From an uncultured Collinsella sp. (GTDB lineage: Bacteria > Actinomycetota > Coriobacteriia > Coriobacteriales > Coriobacteriaceae): 64,000 nt of DNA. The stretch lies in the NCBI GenBank assembly GCA_900768265.1, contig CAAGCF010000011.1, positions 1 to 64,000 on the forward strand. Reading direction: 5' to 3'. The translations under genes were made by a program, and so were the position numbers. This document shows positions 16,634 to 26,670 of this stretch, in pieces; position 1 is the stretch's first letter; every line of letters starts with the position of its first letter. The notes under the pieces are model-generated. The model was not told where the DNA came from and ran no database searches. It worked only from the letters and a program-made list of their open reading frames with translations.

Positions 16634-17992
16634 ATGAGGTGCTCAAGTTGCGGTAGCGAGCTGGTGCCGGGCACGACGTTTTGTCCCATTTGCGGTGCTC
16701 AGGTCATGGACCAGGGTTTTGACGAGCCGATGTCGAATACTGCCGATCACGCTCAGCAGTATTGGGATCAGTCGCAGGCTCAGCTGGAGCAGCAGTACTG
16801 GGTTCAACCTCAGCAGTTCCAGCCGGACTCTGCTCCGGCCCCCATGCCGATGGCTCCTGCTAAGAAGCCCCGTCGAGGAAAGAGGATCGCTGTAGGCCTG
16901 GCCATCTCCGTTGCCGTTATTGCCGTGGGCGTCGGTGGCTTTGCGGGATTCTCGTTCTGGCAGAAGGCTCAGCACCAAAAGATGGTCGATCAGACGACGG
17001 CGGCTGTCAAAAAGACGGTGGACGAGCAGTATGGCGAGAGTTTTGGCGGCTTTGTTCCCAACAATTATGTCAATCCTTCGACGTATAAGGTTAAGTCCGT
17101 CAAGGTGAGCAACGTGACGGAGAACAATGGTTTGGTGAGCGGTTCGGCCGAAGCCGTCACGGCGAACCGCAGCTTTCGCTCGACGATGGACTTTACGTTC
17201 ACCGGCGTCAAAGGTTCGGGCGACGCGGTTTCAGACGTGACCTTGAAGCTCAACGATAAGTCGACCGAACCCAAGAGGGGCATCGACTTTGACGAGGAAA
17301 ACGGGTTGACGGACCTGGACCCTGAGCTCGATGGCTCGTCGTGCACGGTTAAGCAGGAGATCCCCGGAGGTGCGCCCTGGTACTACGACCCGTCGTACCA
17401 TCAGGAGTACTCGTACTATTTCGAAGACGACGAAGGATGGTACCTCTCGGATTCCGGTCGCTACGACGATGACGGCGATTCCGACCCCATGCTCGACATC
17501 TCGGGTACCTATGAGGACTCCGGCGGCGCCGCCACGCCGGACATCTACCTCAAGATTTCGAACTATGACGAGGATGAGGGGACGATTTCCGTCGAGTTGT
17601 CGACGGACTATTCGCTTTCGAGGAAGAAGCTGAGCGGTCACATGCTCTTTAGAAAAGACGATATTGAGCTCGAGGACATCGACGACAGTGGCTATAAGGG
17701 ATTTAGGATTGGCGGAGGCGGCGGCCTGGTGACCAGCGCCGAAGAAATTACCGGTGCAGAGGCGGGCGACGCGGCTCTGGTGTTCGTGCTGAACCCTTCG
17801 TCGCCTGGCGGGATTAATGTGTATAGGGGTGACGACCAGGGTCTTTCGGTACAGACGGGCTACGGCAAGGCGGGGCGCTACACCCTTCCTGTTATGACTG
17901 GGGTTACGGGCGGCATGATGAGCGGGCTTTCGGAGTTTAGTGCGTGGTCGTTCGAGAACAACGCGCCCACGCCGCAGTTCGTAAAGGAATGA
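16634..17992 (+). CDS. Zinc-ribbon single-pass membrane protein
   Basis: 452 residues. The ATG at 16634 follows GAGGGGAGAT and opens with the zinc ribbon (MRCSSCGSELVPGTTFCPIC); the upstream in-frame start at 16601 has no such support. A Gln-rich linker (about 25-75), basic residues PRRGKR and a transmembrane helix (about 88-110) follow. The extracellular part (110-452) has an alpha/beta domain with RSTMDFTFTGVKG and an acidic Tyr/Asp-rich segment with YYFEDDEGWY. No enzyme motif. The gene sits between two blocks of the 80-bp repeat units and palindrome D precedes it. Confidence 0.8.
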   Translation: MRCSSCGSELVPGTTFCPICGAQVMDQGFDEPMSNTADHAQQYWDQSQAQLEQQYWVQPQQFQPDSAPAPMPMAPAKKPRRGKRIAVGLAISVAVIAVGVGGFAGFSFWQKAQHQKMVDQTTAAVKKTVDEQYGESFGGFVPNNYVNPSTYKVKSVKVSNVTENNGLVSGSAEAVTANRSFRSTMDFTFTGVKGSGDAVSDVTLKLNDKSTEPKRGIDFDEENGLTDLDPELDGSSCTVKQEIPGGAPWYYDPSYHQEYSYYFEDDEGWYLSDSGRYDDDGDSDPMLDISGTYEDSGGAATPDIYLKISNYDEDEGTISVELSTDYSLSRKKLSGHMLFRKDDIELEDIDDSGYKGFRIGGGGGLVTSAEEITGAEAGDAALVFVLNPSSPGGINVYRGDDQGLSVQTGYGKAGRYTLPVMTGVTGGMMSGLSEFSAWSFENNAPTPQFVKE

Positions 17993-18043
17993 GGGGTCGG
18001 TGTTGCTGTCGGCGTTGGAGCCAGTGCCGCCCTGCCGGTTAAT

Positions 18044-18182
18044 AATCTCAATCTGTAACATCTACAGCTCAATTTGCTCAATAGCTGTTACAGATTGAGA
18101 CATTGTCTGACGGGGGAGTCTTTCGTCTAAATCTGTAACATCTGAGACCCGATTTGTCCCGTAGATGTTACAGATTGAGATG
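18044..18182. repeat. Two further 80-bp inverted-repeat units
   Basis: Unit 4 has arms ATCTCAATCTGTAACA (18045-18060) and TGTTACAGATTGAGA (18086-18100). Unit 5 has perfect 14-bp arms AATCTGTAACATCT (18130-18143) and AGATGTTACAGATT (18164-18177). The distance between TGTAACA and TGTTAC is again exactly 25 nt, and the G-rich linker CTGACGGGGGAGTCTTTCG recurs. Same family as the units at 16264-16481. Confidence 0.85.
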
Positions 18183-18258
18183 TTGCTCGGCGGGGGAGTC
18201 TCTGCGCGATCCCAGACCCTGTCATCTGTGGTTTACGTGGGGGCATACGGAGTACGGG

Positions 18259-18463
18259 TATACTAACCGGCGGCGAATCTGCTCCATCGCTTAGAGCTGC
18301 TGCGTCTGGACGGCGCGTGATAAGGCTGCCAAAGCGATCGCCAGCGTGCTGAGCAACGTCCTCTCTGTGCGCACCTGTTTTTGTATGTATTAGCGCACTA
18401 CCAAGCACGCTCGCGCGGCCGCATGCCGTGCCCATAATGCGTGCAGATAAGGAACAACAACAT
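18259..18463 (+). promoter_or_regulatory. Probable promoter and long 5' leader of the DEAD-box helicase
   Basis: TATACT at 18259-18264 is a good -10 candidate, though no clear -35 lies at the usual spacing. If it is used, the helicase mRNA has a leader of about 190 nt with no supported reading frame. Long structured leaders are known for autoregulated RNA helicases; here that is inference. With the two repeat units this accounts for the 471-bp gap. Confidence 0.35.
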
Positions 18464-20716
<2,253 letters not shown>

Positions 20717-20752
20717 CATATGCGTCGCGCTCTAAGGCGAGATGAGTTTGGG

Positions 20753-20783
20753 CCCCGAGCAGACTATGCTCGGGGTCCTTTTT
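20753..20783 (+). terminator. Rho-independent terminator of the helicase gene
   Basis: CCCCGAGC (20753-20760) pairs with GCTCGGGG (20768-20775) and is followed by TTTTT. Confidence 0.85.
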
Positions 20784-21007
20784 AGTGGGCGCAGTTTGAG
20801 GTGGGCCGGCCCCCTAACGAAAATGCACGGAGACGGTCGCGGCAAGAGATGTGGGCTATCGGCTTAGTTGGAGATTCGCGTATGCGGGGCTCTGGCATCG
20901 ACGAAGAACGTGAAACTCCCCACTGACACGCGGCGGCTGCGGTGCCCGGGCGGACACACCAGGGATTCCGCTCGCCGTCTGGCGCCCCTGCTGTCATCTG
21001 ACTTTCA

Positions 21008-21041
21008 CGCTCGCATTCTTTTGGATGTGAGCGAGTTTTTT
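21008..21041 (+). terminator. Terminator-like hairpin with no gene upstream
   Basis: CGCTCGCAT and ATGTGAGCG arms (one mismatch) are followed by AGTTTTTTC. It lies in the 1001-bp non-coding stretch 20717-21717, about 225 nt after the helicase terminator. It could end a small untranslated RNA starting near 20800, but no promoter or known RNA fold was recognised. Confidence 0.35.
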
Positions 21042-21073
21042 CACGGCATGCACGGGTCCCCCCGGGTGCACCG

Positions 21074-21383
21074 TGCATTTTTGGGAGTATTCAGCAGGCC
21101 GGGGCGGCTGCATACGCACCGGAAGCGTCTTTTTGGGCCAGCGAGATCCTTCGACAGACTATTTGGGTTGGCGGACGGGGTTCGGCGCGGCAATATCACG
21201 CGTTTCGCGTCGCGCCGGGCCCCAAAATGACGCCGATCGTGCGGCTTCCCCGATTCGCGGCGTCGCCGACGGGGACCGCGATGCTGAATACTCCGGTTTT
21301 TGCACGGTCCAAGCGGGGGTACGTTGGGACGGGAAGGGGTGCCCCCGTCTTTTTATGCATTACGCAAGCGAAATTATGCAAGA
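21074..21383. repeat. ~310-bp intergenic repeat element, copy 1
   Basis: The left arm at 21074-21096 contains GGGAGTATTCAGCA. The right arm at 21282-21304 contains TGCTGAATACTCC. Outside 4 + 13 matched bases, only six central bases of each 23-nt arm differ. Right of the second arm come ACGGTCCAAG and two TTATGCA sites 21 bp apart (21353 and 21374). Copy 2 lies at 38930-39240 with nearly identical spacing (208 versus 209 nt between arms). The interior shares TTCGACAG and GC-rich stretches but has diverged. Reading frames inside are short and not conserved. Confidence 0.75.
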
Positions 21384-21505
21384 CAATAGGGCACCATGCA
21401 CCGGATACCCAGATTGGGGGCGACATGCGCCGCGATACGGGGTCGGGTGCCCCACCGGGAATAGCCACGAGGGTTACAAAACTATAGAGACATCCAAACG
21501 CCGCC

Positions 21506-21543
21506 TAAATACCGTTTATCGGAGAATAAATACCGTTCACCGG
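21506..21543. promoter_or_regulatory. Tandem 17-bp operator-like repeat upstream of the PTS genes
   Basis: TAAATACCGTTTATCGG (21506-21522) and TAAATACCGTTCACCGG (21527-21543) are direct repeats 21 bp apart, two helical turns. Each contains CCG-N5-CGG symmetry. They end about 30 bp before a TACAAT -10 candidate, where an activator or repressor dimer would bind. Confidence 0.5.
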
Positions 21544-21574
21544 TCATAATGATTATTCTGGCTTTGGGCTTGTC

Positions 21575-21580
21575 TACAAT
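21575..21580 (+). promoter_or_regulatory. Candidate -10 element (TACAAT) of the PTS operon
   Basis: TACAAT in an AT-rich stretch 138 nt upstream of the IIA gene. No consensus -35 is visible at 17 bp, which fits activator dependence. Confidence 0.45.
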
Positions 21581-21605
21581 AGCTCCCGTAAAAAGAAATG
21601 CGGAA

Positions 21606-21692
21606 GGTTACCGAGTCCCTCGGACGTGGGCCTAACCAAAGTCTTTGAACGGATGTGTCTCTATGGGCGCATTCGCTTGATTTTGGTTGGGC
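21606..21692 (+). promoter_or_regulatory. Candidate antiterminator-type leader (RAT-like hairpin and competing stem)
   Basis: GGTTA-CCGAG (21606-21615) can fold with CTCGG (21619-21623) and TAACC (21633-21637), leaving a 9-nt bulge. This is roughly the size and base content of targets bound by LicT/BglG proteins, and one is encoded in this operon. CCTAACCAAAG (21631-21641) can pair instead with TTTTGGTTGGG (21681-21691), so the two folds exclude each other. The second stem has a ~40-nt loop and no proper T tract, so it is not a standard terminator. Confidence 0.3.
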
Positions 21693-21717
21693 TATATTTA
21701 TGAAGGGACATGCCACC

Positions 21718-22230
21718 ATGGGTTTCTTTTCTCGCCTTATGGGCGGCTCGGACAAGCAGGCGACTGCGACTTCCGAGTTCGAAATCCTCGCTCCCGTTTC
21801 CGGCGAGCTTGTTCACCTAGAAAAAACCAATGACCCCGCTTTTAGCAGTCGTGCAGTGGGCGATGGCGTTGCCGTGGTTCCCCAAGAGGGAACGGTGTGC
21901 GCTCCTGTTTCCGGCACCGTCGCGGCGTTGTTTCCGACTGAGCACGCGCTGGGCATCATGTCCGACGACAGCTCTGCTCAGGTGATGCTGCATATCGGAA
22001 TCGACACTGTTAAACTTGAGGGCAAGGGCTTCCATGCGCTTGTTGCTCAGGGTGACCATGTCGACGCGGGCCAGCCCCTCGTCGAGGTCGATTTTGACGC
22101 GGTCCGCGCCGCCGGCTTCGATCCCACGGTCTTCGTTATCGTGTGCGAGCGTTCGGAGAACTCGACTCTTCGTGAGCACGCTTCCGGCCCTGTTGCTGTT
22201 AAAGAGCCTGTCGTCTGGCTTTCTGAGTAA
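21718..22230 (+). CDS. PTS glucose-family IIA component
   Basis: 170 residues. The ATG at 21718 follows AAGGGACATGCCACC; the in-frame ATG at 21700 contains that ribosome site and is not preferred. Typical EIIA-Glc fold: LAPVSGELVHLEK near 25, CAPVSGTVAALF near 63 and phospho-acceptor His92 in MLHIGIDTVKL. It passes phosphate from HPr to the IIB domain. The IICB protein of this operon lacks a IIA domain, so this protein probably serves it. First gene of a four-gene sugar operon. Confidence 0.9.
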   Translation: MGFFSRLMGGSDKQATATSEFEILAPVSGELVHLEKTNDPAFSSRAVGDGVAVVPQEGTVCAPVSGTVAALFPTEHALGIMSDDSSAQVMLHIGIDTVKLEGKGFHALVAQGDHVDAGQPLVEVDFDAVRAAGFDPTVFVIVCERSENSTLREHASGPVAVKEPVVWLSE

Positions 22231-22248
22231 ATTCTTGTGGTGGGTACC

Positions 22249-23103
22249 GTGGTTATCAAGCGAGTTTTCAACAATAACGTCGCAATGGTCACTTCGGACG
22301 ATGGCTCCGAGCTCATCGTCATCGGTCGAGGCCTCTGCTTTGGCCGTCATGCCGGCGACGCTATCGATGAAGCATCGGTCGAAAAGACCTATGCGCTGCA
22401 GGAGGGCACTTCTCAGGATTCGCGTACGATTGACCGCTTGGCACATCTTTTGGAGTCCATCCCCACCGTCAACCTCGTGATTGCCGAGGACATTGTTCAG
22501 ATGCTCCGTCGAGAGCTCAATGTTGATGTCAACGACAAGATTCTCATTGCTCTTGCAGACCATATCAGCCTTGCTTTGGAGCGCGAGCGCAAGGGCGTCC
22601 CCTGCGAGAATCCGTTGCTGCTCGAGATCCAGCAGTTCTATCGCAAGGAGTATGCGCTTGCGGGCCGTGCGCTGCAGATTATCAAGGAGTATATGGGCTT
22701 CCAGATGAGCGAAGAAGAGCAGGGTTTTATTACGCTGCATATCGTCAACGCCACCATGCCGCAACGCTCCGATCGTCTTATCATCTCGGTCCAGCTTGTT
22801 CGCGACGTGCTCGCGATTGTTTCCGAGCGCTATGCTACGACCCTCGATGACACCTCGCTGCCTTATGAACGCTTCGTTCGTCACCTGCAGTTTTTCGCAC
22901 AGCGGGCGCTCGATCCTGCGGCTGGGCAAATCAATGGCGACGCGCTGTTCCGAATCGATGAAACGGCGTATCCGTGCGCATTCTCGTGCGCGGAGTCAAT
23001 TGCCGACCACTTAGCGTCTACCTATAACGTTGTCGTTACCGATGCCGAGAAGAGCTATCTCGCGTATCACATTGTTAACCTGCTTGGAGAACCTGGTCTC
23101 TAG
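22249..23103 (+). CDS. LicT/BglG-family transcription antiterminator
   Basis: 284 residues from the GTG at 22249, which gives the family start (MVIKRVFNNN); a GTG 12 nt upstream is possible. Residues 1-55 form the RNA-binding CAT domain (KRVFNNNVAM, GRGLCFGRHAGD). Two PTS regulation domains follow, with conserved His in DRLAHLLE, DHISLALER, LHIVNATM, FVRHLQFFAQR and AYHIVNLLG. Phosphorylation of these histidines by PTS proteins controls RNA binding and thus readthrough of a leader terminator. It likely controls this operon in response to the transported sugar. Confidence 0.92.
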   Translation: MVIKRVFNNNVAMVTSDDGSELIVIGRGLCFGRHAGDAIDEASVEKTYALQEGTSQDSRTIDRLAHLLESIPTVNLVIAEDIVQMLRRELNVDVNDKILIALADHISLALERERKGVPCENPLLLEIQQFYRKEYALAGRALQIIKEYMGFQMSEEEQGFITLHIVNATMPQRSDRLIISVQLVRDVLAIVSERYATTLDDTSLPYERFVRHLQFFAQRALDPAAGQINGDALFRIDETAYPCAFSCAESIADHLASTYNVVVTDAEKSYLAYHIVNLLGEPGL

Positions 23104-23202
23104 GCATAACGTGCCCACACATCGATTGATATAAGGCAGGGCTTATGGCCTTGTCCAGGGCACATCTGTCTCAATTTGCGGAAAAGGAAGGGGAGTACCG
23201 CT

Positions 23203-24819
23203 ATGACCGCAAAAAAGAAGTTCAATTTCAAAGCGCCGTTGGAGGTGTTCGCGAAGTCAATCGTTCAGCCGATGATGTATCTCTCGGTTGCCGGCATTCT
23301 GCTCATCGTGGGCATTATTCTGACCAACAAGACCATCTGCGCCGTGATCCCTGTGCTGGGCTCCGGTCCGTTCCAGCTTGTGGGCGCCGTTGTCTATCAG
23401 TCGCTGATGTTTATCATCAACAACCTCTCGATTCTGTTCTGCGTGGGCATCGCCGGCGCCATGGCAAAGAAGAACAAGGGCCATGCTTCGCTGATCGCCC
23501 TGATGTCGTTCTTCCTGTTCCTGCAGGCTAACAACATCGTGCTCAACGCCACCGGCTCTCTTGCCGAAGCGAGCGGCATGCTCGGCCTTACCGGAACCGG
23601 CCAGAGCACCGTTATGGGCATTCAGGTGCTCGATACCGGCGTGTTTGGCGGCATCATTCTTGGTTGCATCACCGGTGCTGTGTTCAACAAGTACTCGAAC
23701 AAGCAGTTCCCCATTGCCCTTTCGATGTTCTCGGGCGTTCGCTTCCCGTTCCTGATCATGATCATCATCTCCTGGATCATGGGCGCTGGCTTCTGCATCG
23801 TTTGGCCTCCGGTTCAGGGTGCCATCTCCTCCGTTGCCGGCATCATTAAGGAGTCGGGCAACATCGGTCTGTTCATCTACGGCATGCTCAACAAGCTGCT
23901 CGTTCCCACCGGTCTGCACCACCTCATCTACACCCCGTTCCAGTTCTCCGATGTGGGTGGCACCCTGACGCTGGGCGATCAGGTTATCGCCGGTGCTTAC
24001 CCCATCCGTGTTGCCGAGATGGCAATGACGGGCCAGCCCTTCTCCGATAGCACCTACTTCAACAGCTACACCTTCAACAACCTGTGGCCCTACATCGGTA
24101 TCGGTCTCGCCTTTATCGTCACCGCTTACAAGGGGAACAAGGATAAGACCAAGGCCGTTATCATCCCGCTGATCATCACCGCCGTGCTCTCCTGTGTCAC
24201 CGAGCCCATGGACTTCCTCTTTGTCTTTGCCGCTCCCGTGCTCTTTGTCGTTCACTCGGTTCTTTCCGGTATCTTCCTGGTCCTGCTCAAGGTCCTCTCC
24301 GTGCCCGCTTCGACTGCAGGCGGCATCATCAACATCGTGGTTTCCAACCTGGTCCTCGGTGTCGACAAGACCAACTGGCCGATGATGCTGGTGCTCGGAG
24401 TCGTCAACGCCGCTCTGTACTTCTTCCTCTTTACCTTCCTCATTAAGAAGCTCAACCTCCACACGCCTGGTCGCGAGGAGGAGTCCGAGCTCGCCGAGTC
24501 CGTTGCCGAGGGCGAGGCCGCCGCGTCTGTCGCGGTGAAGCAGGGCGCTGTTGCCGCAGCTCCTGCAGAGGGCGTCGATGCAGGTATTGCCGACCTGGTC
24601 GCAGGTCTTGGCGGCAAGGACAACATCGAGGAGCTCGAGAACTGCTTTACGCGTCTTCGCGTGAACGTTAAGAACCCGGACCTCATCGATGAGAATCTCA
24701 TCAACCACGTGCCCAACAGCGGTATCAACCGCAACGGCAACAATATTCAGATCATCTTTGGCATGAAGGTCGCCGAGATGCGTGACAAAGTCGAGAATGC
24801 AATTGAGAAGGAGCAGTAA
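23203..24819 (+). CDS. PTS IICB component, glucose/alpha-glucoside family
   Basis: 538 residues. The ATG at 23203 follows AAGGAAGGGG. The IIC domain (about 1-425) is polytopic with the family motifs FIINNLSILFCVGIAGAMAK, HHLIYTPFQF and TEPMDFLF. After an Ala/Glu-rich linker comes a IIB domain (about 460-538) with the phospho-Cys481 in ENCFTRLRV. It transports and phosphorylates its sugar at the membrane. The adjoining GH4 gene makes an alpha-glucoside such as maltose a likely substrate (MalX/GlvC-like), but the sugar cannot be fixed from sequence alone. Confidence 0.92.
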   Translation: MTAKKKFNFKAPLEVFAKSIVQPMMYLSVAGILLIVGIILTNKTICAVIPVLGSGPFQLVGAVVYQSLMFIINNLSILFCVGIAGAMAKKNKGHASLIALMSFFLFLQANNIVLNATGSLAEASGMLGLTGTGQSTVMGIQVLDTGVFGGIILGCITGAVFNKYSNKQFPIALSMFSGVRFPFLIMIIISWIMGAGFCIVWPPVQGAISSVAGIIKESGNIGLFIYGMLNKLLVPTGLHHLIYTPFQFSDVGGTLTLGDQVIAGAYPIRVAEMAMTGQPFSDSTYFNSYTFNNLWPYIGIGLAFIVTAYKGNKDKTKAVIIPLIITAVLSCVTEPMDFLFVFAAPVLFVVHSVLSGIFLVLLKVLSVPASTAGGIINIVVSNLVLGVDKTNWPMMLVLGVVNAALYFFLFTFLIKKLNLHTPGREEESELAESVAEGEAAASVAVKQGAVAAAPAEGVDAGIADLVAGLGGKDNIEELENCFTRLRVNVKNPDLIDENLINHVPNSGINRNGNNIQIIFGMKVAEMRDKVENAIEKEQ

Positions 24820-24822
24820 ACA

Positions 24823-26205
24823 ATGATCATTACTCTGTGTGGTGGCGGATCCACCTTTACCCCCGGCATCGTCAAGTCCATCGCTCTGCGCAAGGACGAG
24901 CTCGACGTTGACGAGATTCGTCTGTACGACATCAACGAGGAGCGCCAGCGCAAGATCGGCGTGCTCGTGGACTGGATTCTGCACGAGGACCTCGGCCTGG
25001 ACATCAAGCTCACGGTGACCACCGACAAAAAGACGGCTTTTACCGACGCGAGCTTCGTGTTTGCCCAGATGCGCGTGGGCGGCTACGCCATGCGCGAGCA
25101 GGACGAGAAGATTCCGCTGCGTCACGGCTGCGTGGGCCAGGAGACCTGCGGCTGCGGCGGCCTTGCCTACGGCATGCGCACCATCTTCCCCATGGTCGAG
25201 CTGATCGATGACGTTGAGAAGTACGCCAAGAAGGACTACTGGATTCTCAACTACTCCAACCCCGCTGCCATCGTCTCCGAGGGCTGCCGCGTCCTGCGCC
25301 CCAACGCTCGCATCATCAACATCTGCGACATGCCGATCGCGATCATCGACGTGGTTTGCGCCGCACTCGATATCGACAAGAAGGATGTCGAGTACGATTA
25401 CTTTGGCCTCAACCACTTTGGTTGGTTCACCTCGATTCGCCACAAGGGCGAGGAGGTGCTCCCGCAGCTGCGCGAGTACATCAAGGAGCACCAGATCCTG
25501 CTGCCCGACTCCTACCTCAAGGGCATGGGCTCGCTCATGGCAAAGAAGCCCGAGGAGGCCACTGACGAGCACCCCGAGCAGAACCGCCACACCAAGGGCA
25601 GCTGGTACTACGTCTGGAAGGGCGAGTACGAGATCATGGAGTGCTTCCCGGAGTACCTGCCTAACACGTACCTGAACTACTACCTGCAGCAGAAGGAGTT
25701 CGTCGAGCATTCCAACCCTGAGCGCACCCGTGCTAACGAGGTTGAGGAGACGCGCGAGAAGAACCTCTTCGACGGCATCGACCACTACGAGAAGACGGGC
25801 GAGATCGACGAGAGCACGTTCTATGCGGGCAGCCACGGCGACTGGATTGCCGACCTGGCTATCGCTCTGAAGAACGATACCAAGCAGCGCTTCCTGGTCA
25901 TTTGCGAGAACAAGGGCGCTATCCCCAACATGCCCTACGACGCTATGGTCGAGCTGCCTGCCTACATTGGCAAGAATGGCCCCGAGGTCATCAGCCGCGA
26001 CAACATTCCTCTGTTCCAGCAGGGCCTCATGATGCAGCAGCTGAACTCCGAGAAGCTCGTGGTCGAGGCTACGATCGAGGGTTCTTACGAGAAGGCGCTC
26101 AAGGCCTTTACGCTGAACAAGACCGTGCCTTCGATGAACGTCGCCAAGGAAGTTCTCGATGACATGATCGAGGCCAACAAGGGTTACTGGCCTGAGCTTA
26201 AGTAA
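24823..26205 (+). CDS. GH4 family 6-phospho-alpha-glucosidase
   Basis: 460 residues, start 3 nt after the IICB stop. NAD-binding N-terminus GGGSTFTPGIVKSIA, then GGYAMREQDEKIPL, a metal-binding Cys in NICDMPIAI, and GLNHFGWF, all as in the GlvA/MalH/AglB subgroup of GH4. These enzymes use NAD and Mn to hydrolyse phosphorylated alpha-glucosides in the cytoplasm, producing glucose 6-phosphate. As the last gene of the PTS operon it provides the first catabolic step for the imported sugar phosphate. A GH4 phospho-beta-glucosidase is the main alternative, less likely given the motifs. Confidence 0.9.
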   Translation: MIITLCGGGSTFTPGIVKSIALRKDELDVDEIRLYDINEERQRKIGVLVDWILHEDLGLDIKLTVTTDKKTAFTDASFVFAQMRVGGYAMREQDEKIPLRHGCVGQETCGCGGLAYGMRTIFPMVELIDDVEKYAKKDYWILNYSNPAAIVSEGCRVLRPNARIINICDMPIAIIDVVCAALDIDKKDVEYDYFGLNHFGWFTSIRHKGEEVLPQLREYIKEHQILLPDSYLKGMGSLMAKKPEEATDEHPEQNRHTKGSWYYVWKGEYEIMECFPEYLPNTYLNYYLQQKEFVEHSNPERTRANEVEETREKNLFDGIDHYEKTGEIDESTFYAGSHGDWIADLAIALKNDTKQRFLVICENKGAIPNMPYDAMVELPAYIGKNGPEVISRDNIPLFQQGLMMQQLNSEKLVVEATIEGSYEKALKAFTLNKTVPSMNVAKEVLDDMIEANKGYWPELK

Positions 26206-26254
26206 AGGCAGAAGGTCGCCGGCGCAAAAAGAGTCGCTGACTGTATGGCTTGAA

Positions 26255-26292
26255 CAATGCCCCGTTCGCGTATTTGCGCGGACGGGGCATTG
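26255..26292 (+). terminator. Hairpin terminator after the PTS operon
   Basis: CAATGCCCCGT (26255-26265) pairs with ACGGGGCATTG (26282-26292). The T tract is weak, so efficiency is uncertain. Confidence 0.6.
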
Positions 26293-26295
26293 GCG

Positions 26296-26432
26296 TTTGA
26301 TGCAAGGGGTTGGCGCAGGGGGGGCAGGTTCGCGTGCACCAACCTGGTGCAAAGTAACCTGACCCCCTTGCACCACCCCCTTGCACCAAGGCAAGGGGTG
26401 TCCCTAGGTGCCGGCAGAAAAGGAGCGTCCCT
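26296..26432. repeat. Intergenic stretch rich in GGTGCAA/TTGCACC inverted motifs
   Basis: GGTGCAA at 26348 and TTGCACC at 26369 form an inverted pair; TTGCACCA recurs at 26382. TGGTGCAAAG, CCCCCTTGCACCA (twice) and AAGGGGTG follow each other closely, and GTCCCTAGGTGCC/GTCCCTGGGTGCC is a short direct repeat. The rest of the 465-bp gap is AT-rich upstream sequence of the hydrogenase operon, with GGTAA-N6-TTACC near 26490. No gene is supported in it. Confidence 0.5.
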
Positions 26433-26670
26433 GGGTGCCAAAAAAGAAAATTTGTTAGTTGATTTTTATCCGGATCGGCAATTGCAATTTGGTAATGCGT
26501 TTTACCTAAGAGGGTATTTATCTGCGGTAAAGATGTTTAGCACCGTTGAGGGTGACGTTTCATACCGCCTGCCGAACCGTGTTGCTGCCAAACAACTTTA
26601 TAGGTCAGTGTGTTGCGTGTAGCAACTTCGCTCGGCTTCGCCTCCGGGCTGCCATGTGAGAGGGGATCTT

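Noticed and set aside
16264..18182. 80-bp units as a CRISPR array
   Set aside because: The conserved part is an interrupted inverted repeat with a 25-nt centre, copies are few and split by a gene, and no cas gene is present.
20782..21555. Small proteins inside the 1-kb non-coding stretch and the matching frames near 38947-39237
   Set aside because: The frames run through the arms of the repeat element; the two copies share only a short stretch around the right arm, and no ribosome sites support them.
23257..26394. 1045-residue minus-strand frame opposite the PTS genes
   Set aside because: Antisense shadow of well-supported IICB and GH4 genes.
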